Assembly: GCA_028023455.1 (NCBI GenBank)
Contig: JAQFVV010012546.1
Span: 819,501 to 883,500 of the forward strand
DNA from: Epiperipatus broadwayi
Taxonomy: Eukaryota > Onychophora > Udeonychophora > Euonychophora > Peripatidae
DNA: 64,000 nucleotides
Reading direction: 5' to 3'
Shown: one piece after another, positions 51,860 through 64,000 of the stretch
Layout of the letters: the number at the start of each line of letters is the position of its first letter
How positions within the stretch are numbered: position 1 is the stretch's first letter
Position numbers and translations under genes: made by a program
The notes under the pieces: model-generated
Databases searched by the model: none
What the model saw: the letters and a program-made list of their open reading frames with translations, nothing else
Told to the model about the DNA's origin: nothing

Positions 51860-52125
51860 TAACACTACAATACTAGCAAAAAAAAAAAAATACTAATATT
51901 CTTACACAGCCATGATTTCATCTATTAATAAATAGATGTATTGAAGTGAAATTCAACTAAACATACAACACATATATACAAAACAAAATAGTATTCTCAT
52001 CATTTATTTCAACAGCCAACTTCTTTTCATATCAAATGATGTTCAAGAGATTGATGACCACAGATTCGAAAAAAATTAAAATCAAAGTTGTTGTTTTTTT
52101 ACTCTTCTTTTCAATTCATTTATAT
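51860..52125. repeat. Family F fragment
   Basis: It is similar to the left arm of the element at 44622 (CTTACACAGCCATGATTTCA, AACAGCCAACTTCTTTTCAT), with several indels. Confidence 0.6.
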
Positions 52126-52129
52126 ATAT

Positions 52130-53955
52130 ATAAGATAACCTCTGCATTACAGTATATGTGCTATTAAATAACCTGGAAATATTAATAAAATGAGCCTTAT
52201 AACTATCTTCTTTCTATATAGTGTCTTTTTAACACATAATTTATTTTAAAAATGCTATTATACAAATTAACGTTTTCAAATTTTTAAACATTTATTCTAA
52301 GTATTAAAAAACCTATATATTAATGATTTTATCATAATTGATGAGTTAGTGATTTTCTTATAAAAAATACATGTTGTATAAGGATTTGAGTTTTGCAGTG
52401 TAATTTCACTTAGCAACCTGTTTTGAGATTTAGTGCTACAAATATTATAATTTAACCTTACATTATTTATTATCATATATATTGAAATAGAGAAAACTGT
52501 CAAATATATTGTTAATAAATTGGTTTAACTTTTATATAAAAATATTGTAAAAATTCAAGTATAATTTTAAGCTCTAGCTGTCAATAAAAAAACTGATACA
52601 TAAATTATTTGCAAACCAATGATTAATGTTAAGTTGCAAATGTGATGTTTCCAAATTTTATTTTGATAATGGATGTGAAGAGTTGCTGTCATCGATATAA
52701 TGATAGCATTGTAATTGATGACAAAATTAAGATTTTTTTAAATGATATATTTGATTACAATACATTACAAAATTTATAACATTAAATTATAGTATAAAAT
52801 TTGAAATAGAATATCGCTCTTGTTAAAAAATGCAAACTAATGACATTCATAAATATTAAAAGCTTCAAATTCATTTATTAAACATAAAAGTGTTAGATAA
52901 TAAATAATACCATTATTTTGAAAAATCACAAAATTTATGACATCTTGGCAACAACGATAATTTTTTAAACTACTAAATTTAAATTTTTTTTCTATTATTA
53001 ATGAAAATATTCATAATGATTTTAATCAATCTATCTTTTATATAATTATGAATTTTTCTTTATTTTAAATAGATATAATGAATTGTTAGAATTATTTCTT
53101 ATAATGATGACATTAACTACAATTACTTGTATTATATAGAACCATGTCATATTTAATTCCTTAATAATAATATCAATGGCCTTTTTCGAAATGGTCTCTA
53201 TTATTTTATCTATATAGCACATTTTCTTTGGCATGATATCCTTTAACTTCTCACACCATTAACTTTTGAAAGCCATTTAGAATTTTGTTGGCATTGAATC
53301 ATTTCATAGTATGTTCATGTCCAATGGATCAACTATAATTTAATTTGTAAGAGAGATTTTACTTAAGTGCACATTTTTTCCATTACCATGTGGAATAAAT
53401 ATTAATGGTTAATTACTATTTATTTCCTATAAAAATTATTACCATGAAATCATTAATTTATTTACTAGACAAAATTGTCAAAATTGAGCATTTAAGTAGA
53501 GTTAAATCTATAAATTAAATTATTGTTGTTTGCTATGAATAAATACTAAACTATGATGTATATGTGGGAAAAGATCTATGTCAACTGATGAATTCAAGTT
53601 TTGCCAAATTACAATTTATTGATTCTTTGCATTTTACATATATCTTTATAGTATATTCTAAGAAGTGTGTTTAATTTAGGTTTTATTCACATACTATAGT
53701 TCAATCAATGTATACAGTGTAAATATTAAAGCAAAAATTGGGGGGTCATTTTTTAAAATTAAATATAGTGACATATTTATTGTAATAGAAACTAAATTAA
53801 TATATATATCACATGACATTTAAAAAATCAACAAAGATCACATAGGTTAAGCTATCATCCAAAACAATGAGCTGTCATTTTAATAAGAACAGACATAGCT
53901 GTAAAAGAAATTTAAAAGCTTATTCTATCATAATATCATTTATTTATCGAACTTA
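52130..53955. other. AT-rich non-coding stretch
   Basis: No gene or repeat family of this window is recognised. Confidence 0.5.
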
Positions 53956-53961
53956 TATTCT

Positions 53962-54088
53962 ATTATTACTCTTTTTTCTCATGTGTCATAGCATCATCTG
54001 GGAAGCAAACCCACTAACCCAGGACAACTGCTTGTAAAGCAGCTGTTGCTGACCCCTCAACCACCAATGCTTGACATTATTACTCTTT
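53962..54088 (-). mobile_element. tRNA-derived SINE with target duplication
   Basis: The body is about 53975-54075, reversed. The flanks ATTATTACTCTTT at 53962-53974 and 54076-54088 are identical 13-bp target duplications. Box B has decayed to GGGTTTGCTTCCC. Confidence 0.85.
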
Positions 54089-54099
54089 ATTCACTAAAT

Positions 54100-55880
54100 A
54101 TCCTTTTTTTTATTCAATATTAATGCCAAATAAAAGAATTATAAACAAAGGATAAGTTTTGTACTTTGTGATATCATTATTTTTATTGTCATTTACAAGA
54201 AAACACATATTCAAATTGTGAATAAAACGTATTACTTCATTTATGATTTTATGAGTTATTTATTTAATTTTGTTTTATCACTTATCAACATGGAGTTATT
54301 ATGCTATATTCAATATCCATTTACCCTGATAGTACTAAAATGTTATCATTGCTTGCCTAAACATTAATCAATGATTACATTATTACCCATTAGCAATTTC
54401 AAAATATTACATGTATTGTCTATAGATAGCTAATAGTATATATAAATTGGATTCAATAAAATATTTCCTTTGCTTCTGGTTTACATCTTACCAGGTATTT
54501 ATGTCTCATGAGTTCTTGTAATACTAAACCCTGAGAATAGCTTATTCATGACATTAAAGGAGATTATAATGTCAAGCTTGTTACGTATTGACTACTGGGA
54601 CTATGGGGGAGTCAAAAGACTCTTATCTAGCATACGATGTGTATCATAATAATAAGGCTCCCAAATATATGGAACATAAGAAAGCCTTTATGGAATAAAG
54701 CAGGCCCTACACATACATTACATACCATTACAAGATATGGGTATTCTCTTTACACACAGCAAACAAATAACCAGATATTTAATTGCACTAACTTATTATT
54801 TTATGTGAAGTGTAGGAGTGAACATAGGAGCTATTATTACATTTACATTTCATCAAACAATTCTAATAAAAATTTCCTCTATTGCCATTAAGTGAACTAA
54901 ATTAATCACTGATGTCCAAATTACTTTTATATCAATTCAAACTCAATACTCTTTAGAGTAGGACAATTGCACTGTGTAAGACATCTAATCAGCAATTCAT
55001 TACTTATAAAATCTATTTTGAGATTTAAAGTAATGATCAATTGTTACATTTGCTTAGATGTTGAGATATTTCTATTATGAAACATTAAATATTGAATGTT
55101 TTTAGAAAAATGTTAAATTTTATGAAATTTTCCCATTTCAGTTGTTAGCTATTGCAAAGAGGTTTTGTTTAAACTCAAATGTTTCAAGTGGTATTTATTC
55201 TTCTTTCTTATTCAGGTGTTGCTGACCTGAAAAATGAAAGTACTAGAATGGAAATCAAACTTAGACCTTTAGTTTCTTAAATATTGAATTTTAAGGTAAC
55301 ACTCTAATCAAGTGAACCATTCTGTCAAAGGCAAATGTCAGTAGAATTTTCGTATATTTATCTATGAGATTTCTTCTGATTTTTCCACATTTGCTTAAGA
55401 ACATTATAGATAAGTATATAACACTTTTATTGGTTGTTGTCTTTGGAAGAATGATTCTGTTGAGTGTAATTTAATTAATAATGTTGGGCTTTTAAAAATG
55501 TAGTTAATTATAAGAAGTAACTTAAAATAAGTGGCAGAAAGAATAAATCTACTTTTGTAAATTAAATTATGTAAATATGTGAATGCTTGTAAATTGTATA
55601 TAAAAATATTCCTATCCATAGTTCTGTTTTACTGCCTCTAAAAAAAAATTATATTGTAATCTCACTACACATGCTTCATGTATTTAATTTTAGCTGAAAG
55701 ATAAAGCATTAAAAAACTACTGATTATTGTTTTTCTCAGAATGGCCCAGTTAATTAGAGCATTACCTTAAAATCCAATATTCAAGAATTGAAATGTCCAG
55801 TTTTGAGTTTCATACTAGTATTGTTGAGACTAATTAACATTTGAAGAAGAGAGGAGAATAATATCACTTAAAAGGTTGTA
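54100..55880. other. Non-coding stretch
   Basis: No gene is recognised. A fragment of the 18.2-kb foldback family (TTTGAAGAAGAGAGGAGAAT) lies near 55840. Confidence 0.45.
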
Positions 55881-55894
55881 TTAATATTAACCTA

Positions 55895-56610
55895 AACCAA
55901 GCAAAACTCTCCATACAGTATTTCCACCCTGTGCCAACCAGAGTAATCAATGAATGCCAGAAGGCTTGTGCGTAAAATCCCTATCTAATGCCTACTCATC
56001 CAATATCCCCAGAGTAGTTTCTGGCTTGTGGCCATTGTCAGTGAGGAGCTTTGGATATGAGAGCACTGCACCTAGATCTTAGGATCTAATGCAACCCTCC
56101 AGCACCCACCTTTTATCTCTACTTAACTACAAAACTATGAGAATGAAATTGAAAACACAAAAAATATTTTCAATCTAAGCTCAATAGCTGATATAGTCAT
56201 ATGAGTCTGAACTCAGTTCAGCACCCATACATTTTGGTGTTTTTGGCTCTTTAACAACCATAGCCACCACTATCCTATTAGGCAGGATTGGTGTTAAACC
56301 ATTAAGCATCACATGATCACTATCTTATACTAGCACATAATTGTTTATAAACAAAGCAAAACTCTCCATACATTATTGCCACCCTGTGCAGTGCTCTCAG
56401 ATACAAAGCTCTTCACTGATGATGGCCACAAGCCAGAAACTAGTCTGGGGATATTGCATGACTAGGCATTAGATGGGGATTTTATGCACAGGCCTTCTGG
56501 CATTCATTGATTACTCTGGTTGGCATAGGGTGGCAATACAGTATGGAGAGTTTTGCTTTGTTTATAAACAATTATGTGCTAGTATAAGATAGTGATCATG
56601 TGAATATTAA
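55895..56610. mobile_element. Family A head-to-head pair
   Basis: A reversed near-full-length unit (55895-56280, including GAACTCAGTTCAGCACC) faces a forward unit whose ends are inverted repeats. These are CACATGATCACTATCTTATA near 56310 and TATAAGATAGTGATCATGTG near 56600. The forward unit holds a hammerhead at 56401-56459. The reversed one (about 56000-56056) has lost G8 of the core and the GUC triplet. Confidence 0.75.
56401..56459 (+). ncRNA. Hammerhead ribozyme, family A (core intact)
   Basis: CUGAUGA, a 4-bp stem II (TGGC-CACAA-GCCA), GAAA and ACUAGU-C are all intact. The inner stem I TCTTCA/TGGGGA pairs fully with G-U pairs. The outer ATACAA/TTGCAT has one mismatch. This is the best stem II of family A, since its first pair is T-A rather than A-A. 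Confidence 0.7.
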
Positions 56611-57159
56611 CATATGTGTGGTTATTAGTGGAATATAACAAATAACATTTAAATAAAGTTTAAATAATTTTCAAAAGACATTTAGTATTTAATGTTACTT
56701 GAGGGAAATAGTCTAACATATAAATACAATTAAAATGTCATCTTCACAGGTCTTCAGAGAAACAATTTTATATAATTTTAAATATTTTAGTTTTGTTTTT
56801 TGAAAAATTTATATCATTTGATAAAATAATTGTTAAAATGAAAAGGCTGCATAATCAGAAAAAGTTGTTTAGCATTGTAGTGAAATATAATAAACATTAT
56901 CAAAATATAACAGAATCATGCCCAATGTTAATTTCTGACTCAAGATTCAGTTAGACAAAATCAGGTTCTGATGGTAAATCTAATGAAACTTAAATATAAA
57001 ATATGCTTATTGGAATAATAACAACTAAAACACATAAAACCAAAAATATGAAAGACTTATAAATTGCTCATAGTAGAAACATTAAAATAATTAAAAAGTA
57101 GTGAAATAAATTTGGTCTGTTTCCAAACTGTTTTTTTAACATTTTTAGTATTTTATTAT

Positions 57160-58015
57160 AAAACAAGAGGGACCCAAAATAGTGAAATCATTCTCTGGAT
57201 TGTGTGCATAATATTTGCTTCAGTTATTACATACTTCTTGCAGAGACCCTTACGTATCAATCTACCAAATGACATACCATACGAAATTGTGGGGCCACAT
57301 AACACATTGTACTGTAGAGTGTATTTTGCATTTTTGTCAATTTTTTAAAATAGCTGAAAAGTTTGACAATGTGAAATTTTCTTTTTGTTACAAAAAACAA
57401 GAAAAAAAAGTTGTAATGCTTGAAACGTATTACAAAAAAGTTAATCTCATATAAACATAAGTTTATGAATGGTCTAATTAAAATGTCAAATTTACTATGT
57501 CTCTAAAAAGCATTGCATGGGAAGTCCAAAGTCAAAACAATGTTAATTTTTGGGGGCCACAAACAACATTTTTCTTTCAGTTTAGTTTGTAATGATTAGG
57601 CATTTACATGATGCGATAGAATGTAAACATCCCATTTTATGACAAAGAAAAAGTGCAAGTTGCAATTCCACAAAGTGTGATCTCTTAATATCTTGAGTGT
57701 GAAACTTTTTAAAATTAAATTTAGTATGATCCAGATTATCTATCAATCATATTTACTCGATCTCACATCATGCCATTTTTTTTTAATCTCTCAAATAAAT
57801 TTTTTTTTTCTTTTGCGAACCTAGAACTGAGGTTAAAAACATCATAAGTGTTAAAATGCAACACTTTGCAAAATTTTGACTAATTTGAAAAATGAAAAAC
57901 ATGTTTAGACCAGATATTGCATCAAAGAATAATCATTTGAAAGAGATTAAATTTATAACATTTAAAAATAAACATTTTTTTATTATAAAATCCCAGTTAC
58001 TTTTGGGTACCCCTG
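57160..58015 (+). pseudogene. Mariner-like element relic
   Basis: The ends are imperfect inverted repeats: AGGGACCCAAAATAGTG at about 57169-57185 and CAGTTACTTTTGGGTACCCC at about 57992-58011, the latter beside a TA. The frame 57215-57454 gives FDNVKFSFCYKKQEKKVVML and, past a stop, VYEW. This resembles the N-terminal DNA-binding region of mariner transposases (IKFCFKLGKTATETxEML...VFEW pattern). The catalytic D,D,D part is not visible and the element is shorter than a full mariner (about 1.3 kb). Assignment is tentative. Confidence 0.4.
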
Positions 58016-58560
58016 TGTATACTGATTAGTACAAACCATTGTTAGATGCATTGTATCTAAACAGCAACTGCTTCAGATAATGGTTAATTTTCATCATTTT
58101 ATATTGATGAAATCATTATGCTGTATAAAAATAATGAAACAGCTTGATTGGACTGGAGTTCACAGAAGTTCAAGGCAAAAAATTACCAAAACTGGAATTA
58201 ATTTAAAGGCCTTATGCTGCAGAATCTGATACCCAACACAGATCCTAAATTATATAGAGTTATATTTTATTAGAAATTTGTCATGAAAAATGACTTTTGT
58301 TGTTGTTTATCATGTTTTTGTATTTAAAATACTCAATAATAATTTTTTTAAGGACTCGCCATGATTCTGGTTTATTTTTTTACTTTTATATAATGAGGAA
58401 ATAGTCAACTCAGTGCATTCACTTAAAAATAATTTGAATAAAACTATCAGGCTGGTTCCATGAGTGAAGTGGCAAGACTCTTGCCATAGTTTTGAAAATG
58501 AAACAGACACTCAAATAAAAAAAATGTTTTGTTTTTTGAAAAAAATATATGCAAATCTGT

Positions 58561-58620
58561 TTTTTTTTCTCATGTGTCATAGCATCGGCTGGGAAGCGAA
58601 CCCACTAACCTGGGACAACT
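58561..58620 (-). mobile_element. tRNA-derived SINE, truncated
   Basis: Only the 3' part remains (TTGTCCCAGGTTAGTGGGTT, CCGATGCTATGACACAT on the minus strand), with its A tail at 58555-58568. The box A half is missing. Confidence 0.75.
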
Positions 58621-59048
58621 GAGGTTCAATAAAAAAACTATGTTCTGATATAAAATAAGTTTTTTAAGCAGATTATTTAGCAATACTACATCATTAAAAT
58701 CCTGGATTTTATGATACCTTGTGAATAAAAAATAGGGACAATAGTAACAGTTAGCTAGATCTAATCTGGAACACTTGTAAGTAATAATTTAAATAACTCT
58801 GGTTGAAATGAAGAGACAGGATTGTTTAAAAAAGAACTAAAAATTGCAAGACTATATTATCATCATAAATGGACTTTTAATATTTGTCAGAAAAGAAGTA
58901 AATGACAATTGTTTTGTTTTGGTGAGTCTTATATTTAAAGTGTGATTTGTATTTTATTTTAACTAATCTAAATTTATAAATAAGGCTGATTATCTGAGTA
59001 TTGTGTTAAAAGAAACTGTCAATTAAAATAAAAAGAATTTGTTACAAC

Positions 59049-59369
59049 TTCTCTTTACTTAAAGCACTAAACATCACATGATCACCATTTCTTATATTTC
59101 TAGCACATAATTGTTATTAAACAAGGCTTCTGGAGGATTGCATTAGATCCTAAGATCTAGGTACAGTGCTGTCAGATCCAAGGCTCCTCACTGATGAAGG
59201 CCACAAACCAGAAACTAGTCTGGGGATATTGGATGAGTCTGGGGATATTGGATGAGTAGGCACTAGATAGGGATTTTATGCACAAAGCCTTCTGGCATCC
59301 ATTGATTACTCTGGTTAGCACAGGGTGGCACTACTGTATGGAGAGAGATTTGCCTTGTTCTCTTTACTT
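59049..59369 (+). mobile_element. Family A insertion with 12-bp target duplication and paralogous empty site
   Basis: The element 59061-59357 is flanked by TTCTCTTTACTT on both sides. The second unit of the large duplication carries a single TTCTCTTTACTT at about 61192-61203 and no insertion. This fixes the ends at AAAGCACTAAACATCACATG and GAGATTTGCCTTG. There is no A tail. Confidence 0.85.
59176..59234 (+). ncRNA. Hammerhead ribozyme, family A (stem II weakened)
   Basis: Both stem I helices are perfect (ATCCAA/TTGGAT, TCCTCA/TGGGGA). The core CUGAUGA, GAAA and ACUAGU-C are intact. Stem II is GGC/ACC with one mismatch. The sequence just 3' contains a 20-bp tandem duplication (GGATGAGTCTGGGGATATT). 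Confidence 0.65.
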
Positions 59370-60002
59370 GTTAAAATTATTTTTTAAAAGGAAAAATAAT
59401 TATTCTTATATATCACATATGTAAGCAAAGCTTATGAATTTTATATAAGTTATTAATAAGAGAAATAGGTAAAGAAATAATGATACTGATGTAAATGCAA
59501 TGTATAAATATGTAATTATTTCCATTAGTTCTCATTTGTTCATAGTTAAACTTATATTTGATTAGGGAAAGTTGGCTTTTATGTTGATGGATTTATACCT
59601 GCACAGTTGTTTGCTCAATGTTTGATAGTTTATGTATGTACACATTCATATGGGAGAATACTTACCTATCAGTTTAATGAGTTAAAAATTGACCTCAGAA
59701 TGTGTCACACTTGTATAGATTGCAGTAGCATTAAATTAGGTTTAGGTCCAAAAGGCTACTCCTTAAAATTATTGGATAGATGATTCATTCAGTTAAAGTT
59801 AAAACCAAAAGGCCATCCTTTTATAGTTACTATTATATAAGGAGTTATGTTTAAAATTAGTATCTAAAAAATCATTCCTTATGATTATTGTGATAGTGTT
59901 GGTGTCAATTCCATATAGAGCATATGTATGTGTAAGTACTAGGAGATATGTGAGTCAAAAATATTTACATTTATGAATTCATACATACATAGAATTACAT
60001 TT

Positions 60003-60662
60003 AAGTTTATTAATAAGTATATTTGCAAATAAATTGTTGGCACATGATTTATTATTTGGTTTATGTAAGATTACATGATCTACTGTCATTCATCAGAAAT
60101 AACTTACATTCTTCACAATTTAGTCTGGCATTACAAATGGGGCTGTGTAATGGTTATATTATTATAGTGAATAAAATACTGTTCTAAATATATGTGTTAC
60201 TTTCTTTCCTGATGCTTAAATCTAGGAGGTGGTTGTGCAATTTTATGTAAATAAATAAATAGAGAAAATATAAATAAATGAACTATGTTAAGTCTATTAC
60301 ATAGTAATAACATTTCTTGTAAATTTTTGATGCCCAACATGGGATGACAAAAATGTACAATTGGTGGATGTTACTATGTAATAGTCAGGCATAGCATAGT
60401 TCATTTATTTACATTTGCTCTATTTATTTACATAAAATTACACACCTACCATCAGTTTTAAGCATCAGAAATAAACTAGCAAATATATATTTAGAACAAT
60501 ATTTTATTCAATAAAATAATGTAACCATTACACATTTCCATTTGTAAGGCTGGGCCAAATCAGAGAACAAAAGTTATTCCTGATAAATCATGGTAGACCA
60601 TACAATCTTATATAAACTATGTGACAAATGATAATTTATTTATAAGTGTAATTATTAATTGG
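60003..60662. repeat. Inverted repeat at the end of unit 1
   Basis: 60003-60313 and 60363-60662 are inverted copies of about 300 bp around a 50-bp centre. Examples are CTTAAATCTAGGAGGT against the complement of ACCTACCATCAGTTTTAAG, and ACATAGTAATAACAT against ATGTTACTATGTA. The arms differ by scattered substitutions. Confidence 0.75.
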
Positions 60663-60884
60663 TGTACAAACCATTATTCATTTTAATAAAAAACAAGAAA
60701 AAATTTTCTAGGCAAAATGATATGCAAATTTGGATTTAAAAAAGAACTAAGACATAGTTCATAACAAATTTTCAGATATACAAAGCAGTTTTTCTTTTGT
60801 TGAATTAAATTGGATACTACTGTATTCAAATCCCATAAGACATTCACTTATGTCTTGAAAATAAGAAGACAGAACCCTACTAAC

Positions 60885-62303
60885 TGTTAGCTAGATCTAA
60901 TCTGGAACTTTTAAAATCATATTTTGAATAACACCAGTTAAAATAAAGAAATAGATTTATTTAGAAGACAGCTAAAATTACAAGACTATTATCACTGTAT
61001 ATAGACTTGTAATATTTATCAAAAAGAAATAAATGACAATTTTTTTTGTTTAGGTGAGTCTTATATATTAAATTCTGATTTGTACTATATTTTAATTAGT
61101 CTGAATTTATAAATAATATTTGTTATTTGGATATTATTTTTAAAAAACTATTAGCTTTAAAAAAGAAAAGAAAAAAAGAATTGATAATAATTTCTCTTTA
61201 CTTATTAAAATTTTTTTTAATTATTATATAACACATATGTATATTAAGCTTATGAATTTTATATAAGTTATTATTAAAAGGAAAAGGCATTAAATAATAA
61301 TCATATAAAATTGCAAAGCACACATAAATTGCCTAAGTGACAAATAACCATTGTTAATCATGTAATTAGCTCCGTTACTCTCATTTGTTCATAGTTAAAC
61401 TTATATTTGATTGCTGAAAATTGGATTTTATGTAGATGGATTTATATATGTGTATTTGCTTATTCAATGTTTAATAATTTAAATATGTTTGTATCCATAT
61501 GGGATAATATATTCCTACAAGTTTAATTAGTTAGGGATTGATCTCAAACAAGTCATCTCTGTACAATTTGTAGTTGTATTAAATTAGGTTTATGACCAAA
61601 AGGCCACTCCTTATAAATGGTATATAGAGAATTTATTTAGTTAGGGTTAAGAGCAAAAGACCATCTTTTTATAGTTATTATTGTATAAGTGGTTATGTTT
61701 CGGATTAAAATCTAAAAAAGATTATTTCTTATGACTTTTGTGATAAAGATAACACTGATGTGTATCCCATATAAAGCATGTGTATGAATAAGTACTAGGA
61801 GCCATAAAATGTCAAACAATTGTTTTTATTTATGAATCTATGCATGCATAGATTTACATTTAAGTTTATTGAAGACAAGGTTCAATGTATGGCAAATGTG
61901 TTATATTATCTGCAAATAAATTAGCAATACAGTGCATGAAGATTAAATTAGTTTGTTCAAGAAATAAATTGCATATTGATTAATGATTATACATTGTAAA
62001 TAAATTAGGATTACAAGATTTGTCAATTTTATTAAAGAAAATAAATTATACATCAATTAATAAGTACACTTGTTAACAAACGATTATTGCATCATTTATT
62101 ACTTTGTACATGTAAGATTGCGTAATCTATTGTCATTCATTGGGAGTAACTTACATAATAGTTACATTATTATATTGAATAAAATATTATTTTAAATATA
62201 TGTGTGGTAGTTTATTTCCTGATGCTTAAAATCAGATGGTGCCCATGTAATTTTATGTAAATAAATACATAGAGACAGTGTAAATAAATGAACTATGCTA
62301 AGT
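60885..62303 (+). repeat. Large direct duplication, unit 2
   Basis: It is homologous to 58740-60310 but lacks the family A insertion and part of the 60.1-kb segment (TAGTCTGGCATTACAAATGG). Divergence is well above 10 percent, so the duplication is old. Confidence 0.75.
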
Positions 62304-62571
62304 CTGGGTTGCAATATATAAAACTATTTTTATTAAATATATATATTTTTATTAAATTCATAGATTTAATCAGTAACCATTTTAAATGAGCTTATTTAGT
62401 AATTTTAAAATATGCAGTATTTAAGGCATGCATCAAGCTGTAATATTTATTTGCCTGCTTTGATCACCACTAAATATAATCTATCATTTCTAGTAGTTTG
62501 TTTTGTAAATAGAGTGCCTTTGTAATTGTTTTTTTGTTATTTAAAAAATGTTACATCATAGGCTTATTGAC

Positions 62572-62637
62572 CTTTGTCCGCACAAAGATTATTGATGAAG
62601 CAATACTTTTGATGAAAAGCGTTGGGATCTGAAATGA
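62572..62637 (+). ncRNA. Hammerhead relic in another repeat
   Basis: A perfect hairpin CTTTGT-CCGC-ACAAAG (62572-62587) precedes UUGAUGA, a loose stem II, GAAAAGCG and UUGGGAUCUG. AGAT can pair with ATCT as stem I. The core has a C3 to U change and the GAAA region is altered, so it is at most a fossil. Confidence 0.35.
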
Positions 62638-62649
62638 ATCAATTAAAAA

Positions 62650-64000
62650 GACATTCATACATATACTTTATATTTATTTTGTAAATGCTATATATATAAT
62701 GGAAAATTAGTTAACATTTTATTCTTTAATTAATATAAATTTTGATATATATTACTTAAAAAACGTATGATAAAAAAATAAATTATTTAAATAGGATAAT
62801 ATATAATATTGCTGTGAAACATTTATTGATTTTTTGACATTTTTTTTATAAGTGGTGACATTTTATTTTTCTCAAAAAAATGTAATAACTCAAACATTTG
62901 CTAAAAAGAAATTTCAGATATTTGAAAAGTTTAACTGGCATTTTTCTTTTCAACCAGAAATACATTTTATTAAATTAATTCAACTATTTTTCAAAATATT
63001 ATTATTATATACAGCCACCTTAAAAGTTTCATGCAGTGTTCAATTTTTGAAAACATCAAAATGTTCTTATTTAATTTTATCTTAACTTTTTTGCTTTATG
63101 AACAAGTTTACAAACAATTATTCAAACCTGTGATTTATTGGTCACTAATTATTAATGTCAATAAATCAAGCACTATTTACATAATGCATAATTTTAAAAA
63201 CATAAGATTACTGTATTTAACATACTTTTTTACTCACTAAGTCTTTCTGAGTGTTATCAAAAAATAAGACAGTGCTGATTATGAGAGATTAAAATTTCTG
63301 AAACAAAGCCAACCTATTACTTCTGTTATTTGAATGTCATATGACTTCAAAGTGATTGATTACCTGATGAATTTAAAATATTATTAGAATATATCTTTTA
63401 GATAGCATTTTATATTCCAACATTTGTTTTTGCATGGGCAATTGAAAAAAATGTAGCATGCTATTCTAATAAGCATAAAGTAATTATTTATTTTATTTGC
63501 ACAGAGATTTTAAAGTCATAAAGTCTAACTTCCGAAAGATAGAAACATGTTTATACCCAATAATATTTGCAGAAATTATCAGAAGCTATGAGTTTAGCTC
63601 TAATATATGAATGACGCTTTCTTAACCAACTATTTTCAATGTAGTCTATCATTACAAAGAAATCAAGTCATATGTCACATGATCTTTATCTAGCATTTGC
63701 AAGCAGCAGGGCTGAGCAAATGCAAAGCAGCTCCAAACATTTTTTCTTTGTTTGTGGGTTATATAACACCAAAAATAATGAGTTCTTTTTAAAATATTGA
63801 TTATCATTTATTTGACATGTACAACAAAAAGGTGTTTTTTCTTTATAATTTTCTTCAATTAAATATAAAATTCATTTTATAGGCAACGTGCTTATTGGTA
63901 ACTTTTTGAATTCAACACATTTTCAGAAATTTTTAGAAACATGTTGTTTTAATGATTTTTATTGCTCTTGTTTTCCAATCATAATATAAAAACTAGTAAA
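62650..64000. other. AT-rich non-coding stretch
   Basis: Frames at 62852-63085 and 63031-63240 overlap each other, are Phe/Ile/Lys-rich and match no family I know. No repeat of this window recurs here, apart from a short AGTCATATGTCACATGATCT segment near 63665, similar to the family G spacer. Confidence 0.5.

Larger units (their letters stand above)
58740..60310 (+). repeat. Large direct duplication, unit 1
   Basis: It aligns over about 1.3-1.5 kb with 60885-62303. Both start GTTAGCTAGATCTAATCTGGAA and both end near AAATAAATGAACTATG followed by TAAGTCT. Unit 1 contains one extra insertion (59061-59357). No frame is conserved between the units. They may be long terminal repeats or copies of an unknown element. 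Confidence 0.75.

Noticed and set aside
57112-57348. 78-codon frame as a membrane protein
   Set aside because: It overlaps the mariner-like relic's left end in another frame. Its hydrophobicity follows from T-rich sequence.
60328-60344. TGATGCCCAACATGGGA resembles a retroviral-type tRNA-Lys primer binding site
   Set aside because: It lies between two inverted arms, no LTR with TG...CA ends adjoins it, and no gag-pol trace follows. Chance resemblance is more likely.

Overview
The window is strongly AT-rich, non-coding DNA from a large, repeat-dense animal genome. I find no intact protein-coding host gene. Nearly all open frames of 60-180 codons are chance frames in AT-rich sequence or lie inside microsatellites and transposon relics. 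The lineage cannot be proven from the sequence. The mix of a tRNA-derived SINE, RTE-type LINE tails, a ZMYM/hAT-like transposase fossil, many foldback (inverted-repeat) elements and hammerhead-bearing short repeats suits an invertebrate, perhaps a mollusc; that is inference only.

Layout. 1-4000: AT-rich unique sequence with a small tandem duplication. 4-10 kb: foldback repeats, including the first hammerhead-bearing elements. 10-21 kb: a short repeat family carrying CCAAT boxes, a long (AT)n palindrome, and a degenerate retroelement at about 13.6-16.3 kb. 21 kb: an exact 180-bp tandem duplication. 25-27 kb: a possible pseudogene fragment and an RTE LINE 3' end. 28-33 kb: several MITE-like elements and a head-to-tail pair of hammerhead repeats about 421 bp apart. 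34 kb: a (TAA)n tract of about 460 bp. 35-39 kb: SINEs, a full-length hammerhead repeat, a 281-bp tandem duplication, a second RTE fossil and a foldback hammerhead pair. 43-48 kb: dense foldback repeats. 48.5-51.2 kb: a broken ZMYM/hAT-like transposase gene interrupted by a 1.1-kb terminal-inverted-repeat element with an 8-bp target duplication. 55.9-62.3 kb: more hammerhead repeats, a mariner-like relic, and a direct duplication of about 1.5 kb that supplies an empty site for one inserted hammerhead repeat.

Most interesting signal. Several short repeat families (called A, G, B and E here) fold as type I hammerhead ribozymes. They carry CUGANGA, stem II, GAAA, a minute stem III whose strand is often self-complementary (ACUAGU, ACCGGU, AUGCAU), an NUH cleavage triplet, and a two-part stem I that closes the structure. 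Stem sequences differ between families and copies while pairing is kept, including paired compensatory changes. The palindromic stem III resembles the dimeric hammerheads known from newt satellite and schistosome repeats. The tandem G pair is what a circle- or multimer-derived, retrozyme-like element would leave. No copy was tested for activity, and many have decayed.

The families are labelled only for this report: A/G (sister hammerhead repeats), B/E (hammerhead repeats sharing a second core), C and D (repeats with an NF-Y-type CCAAT box), F (foldback), and a tRNA-like SINE.
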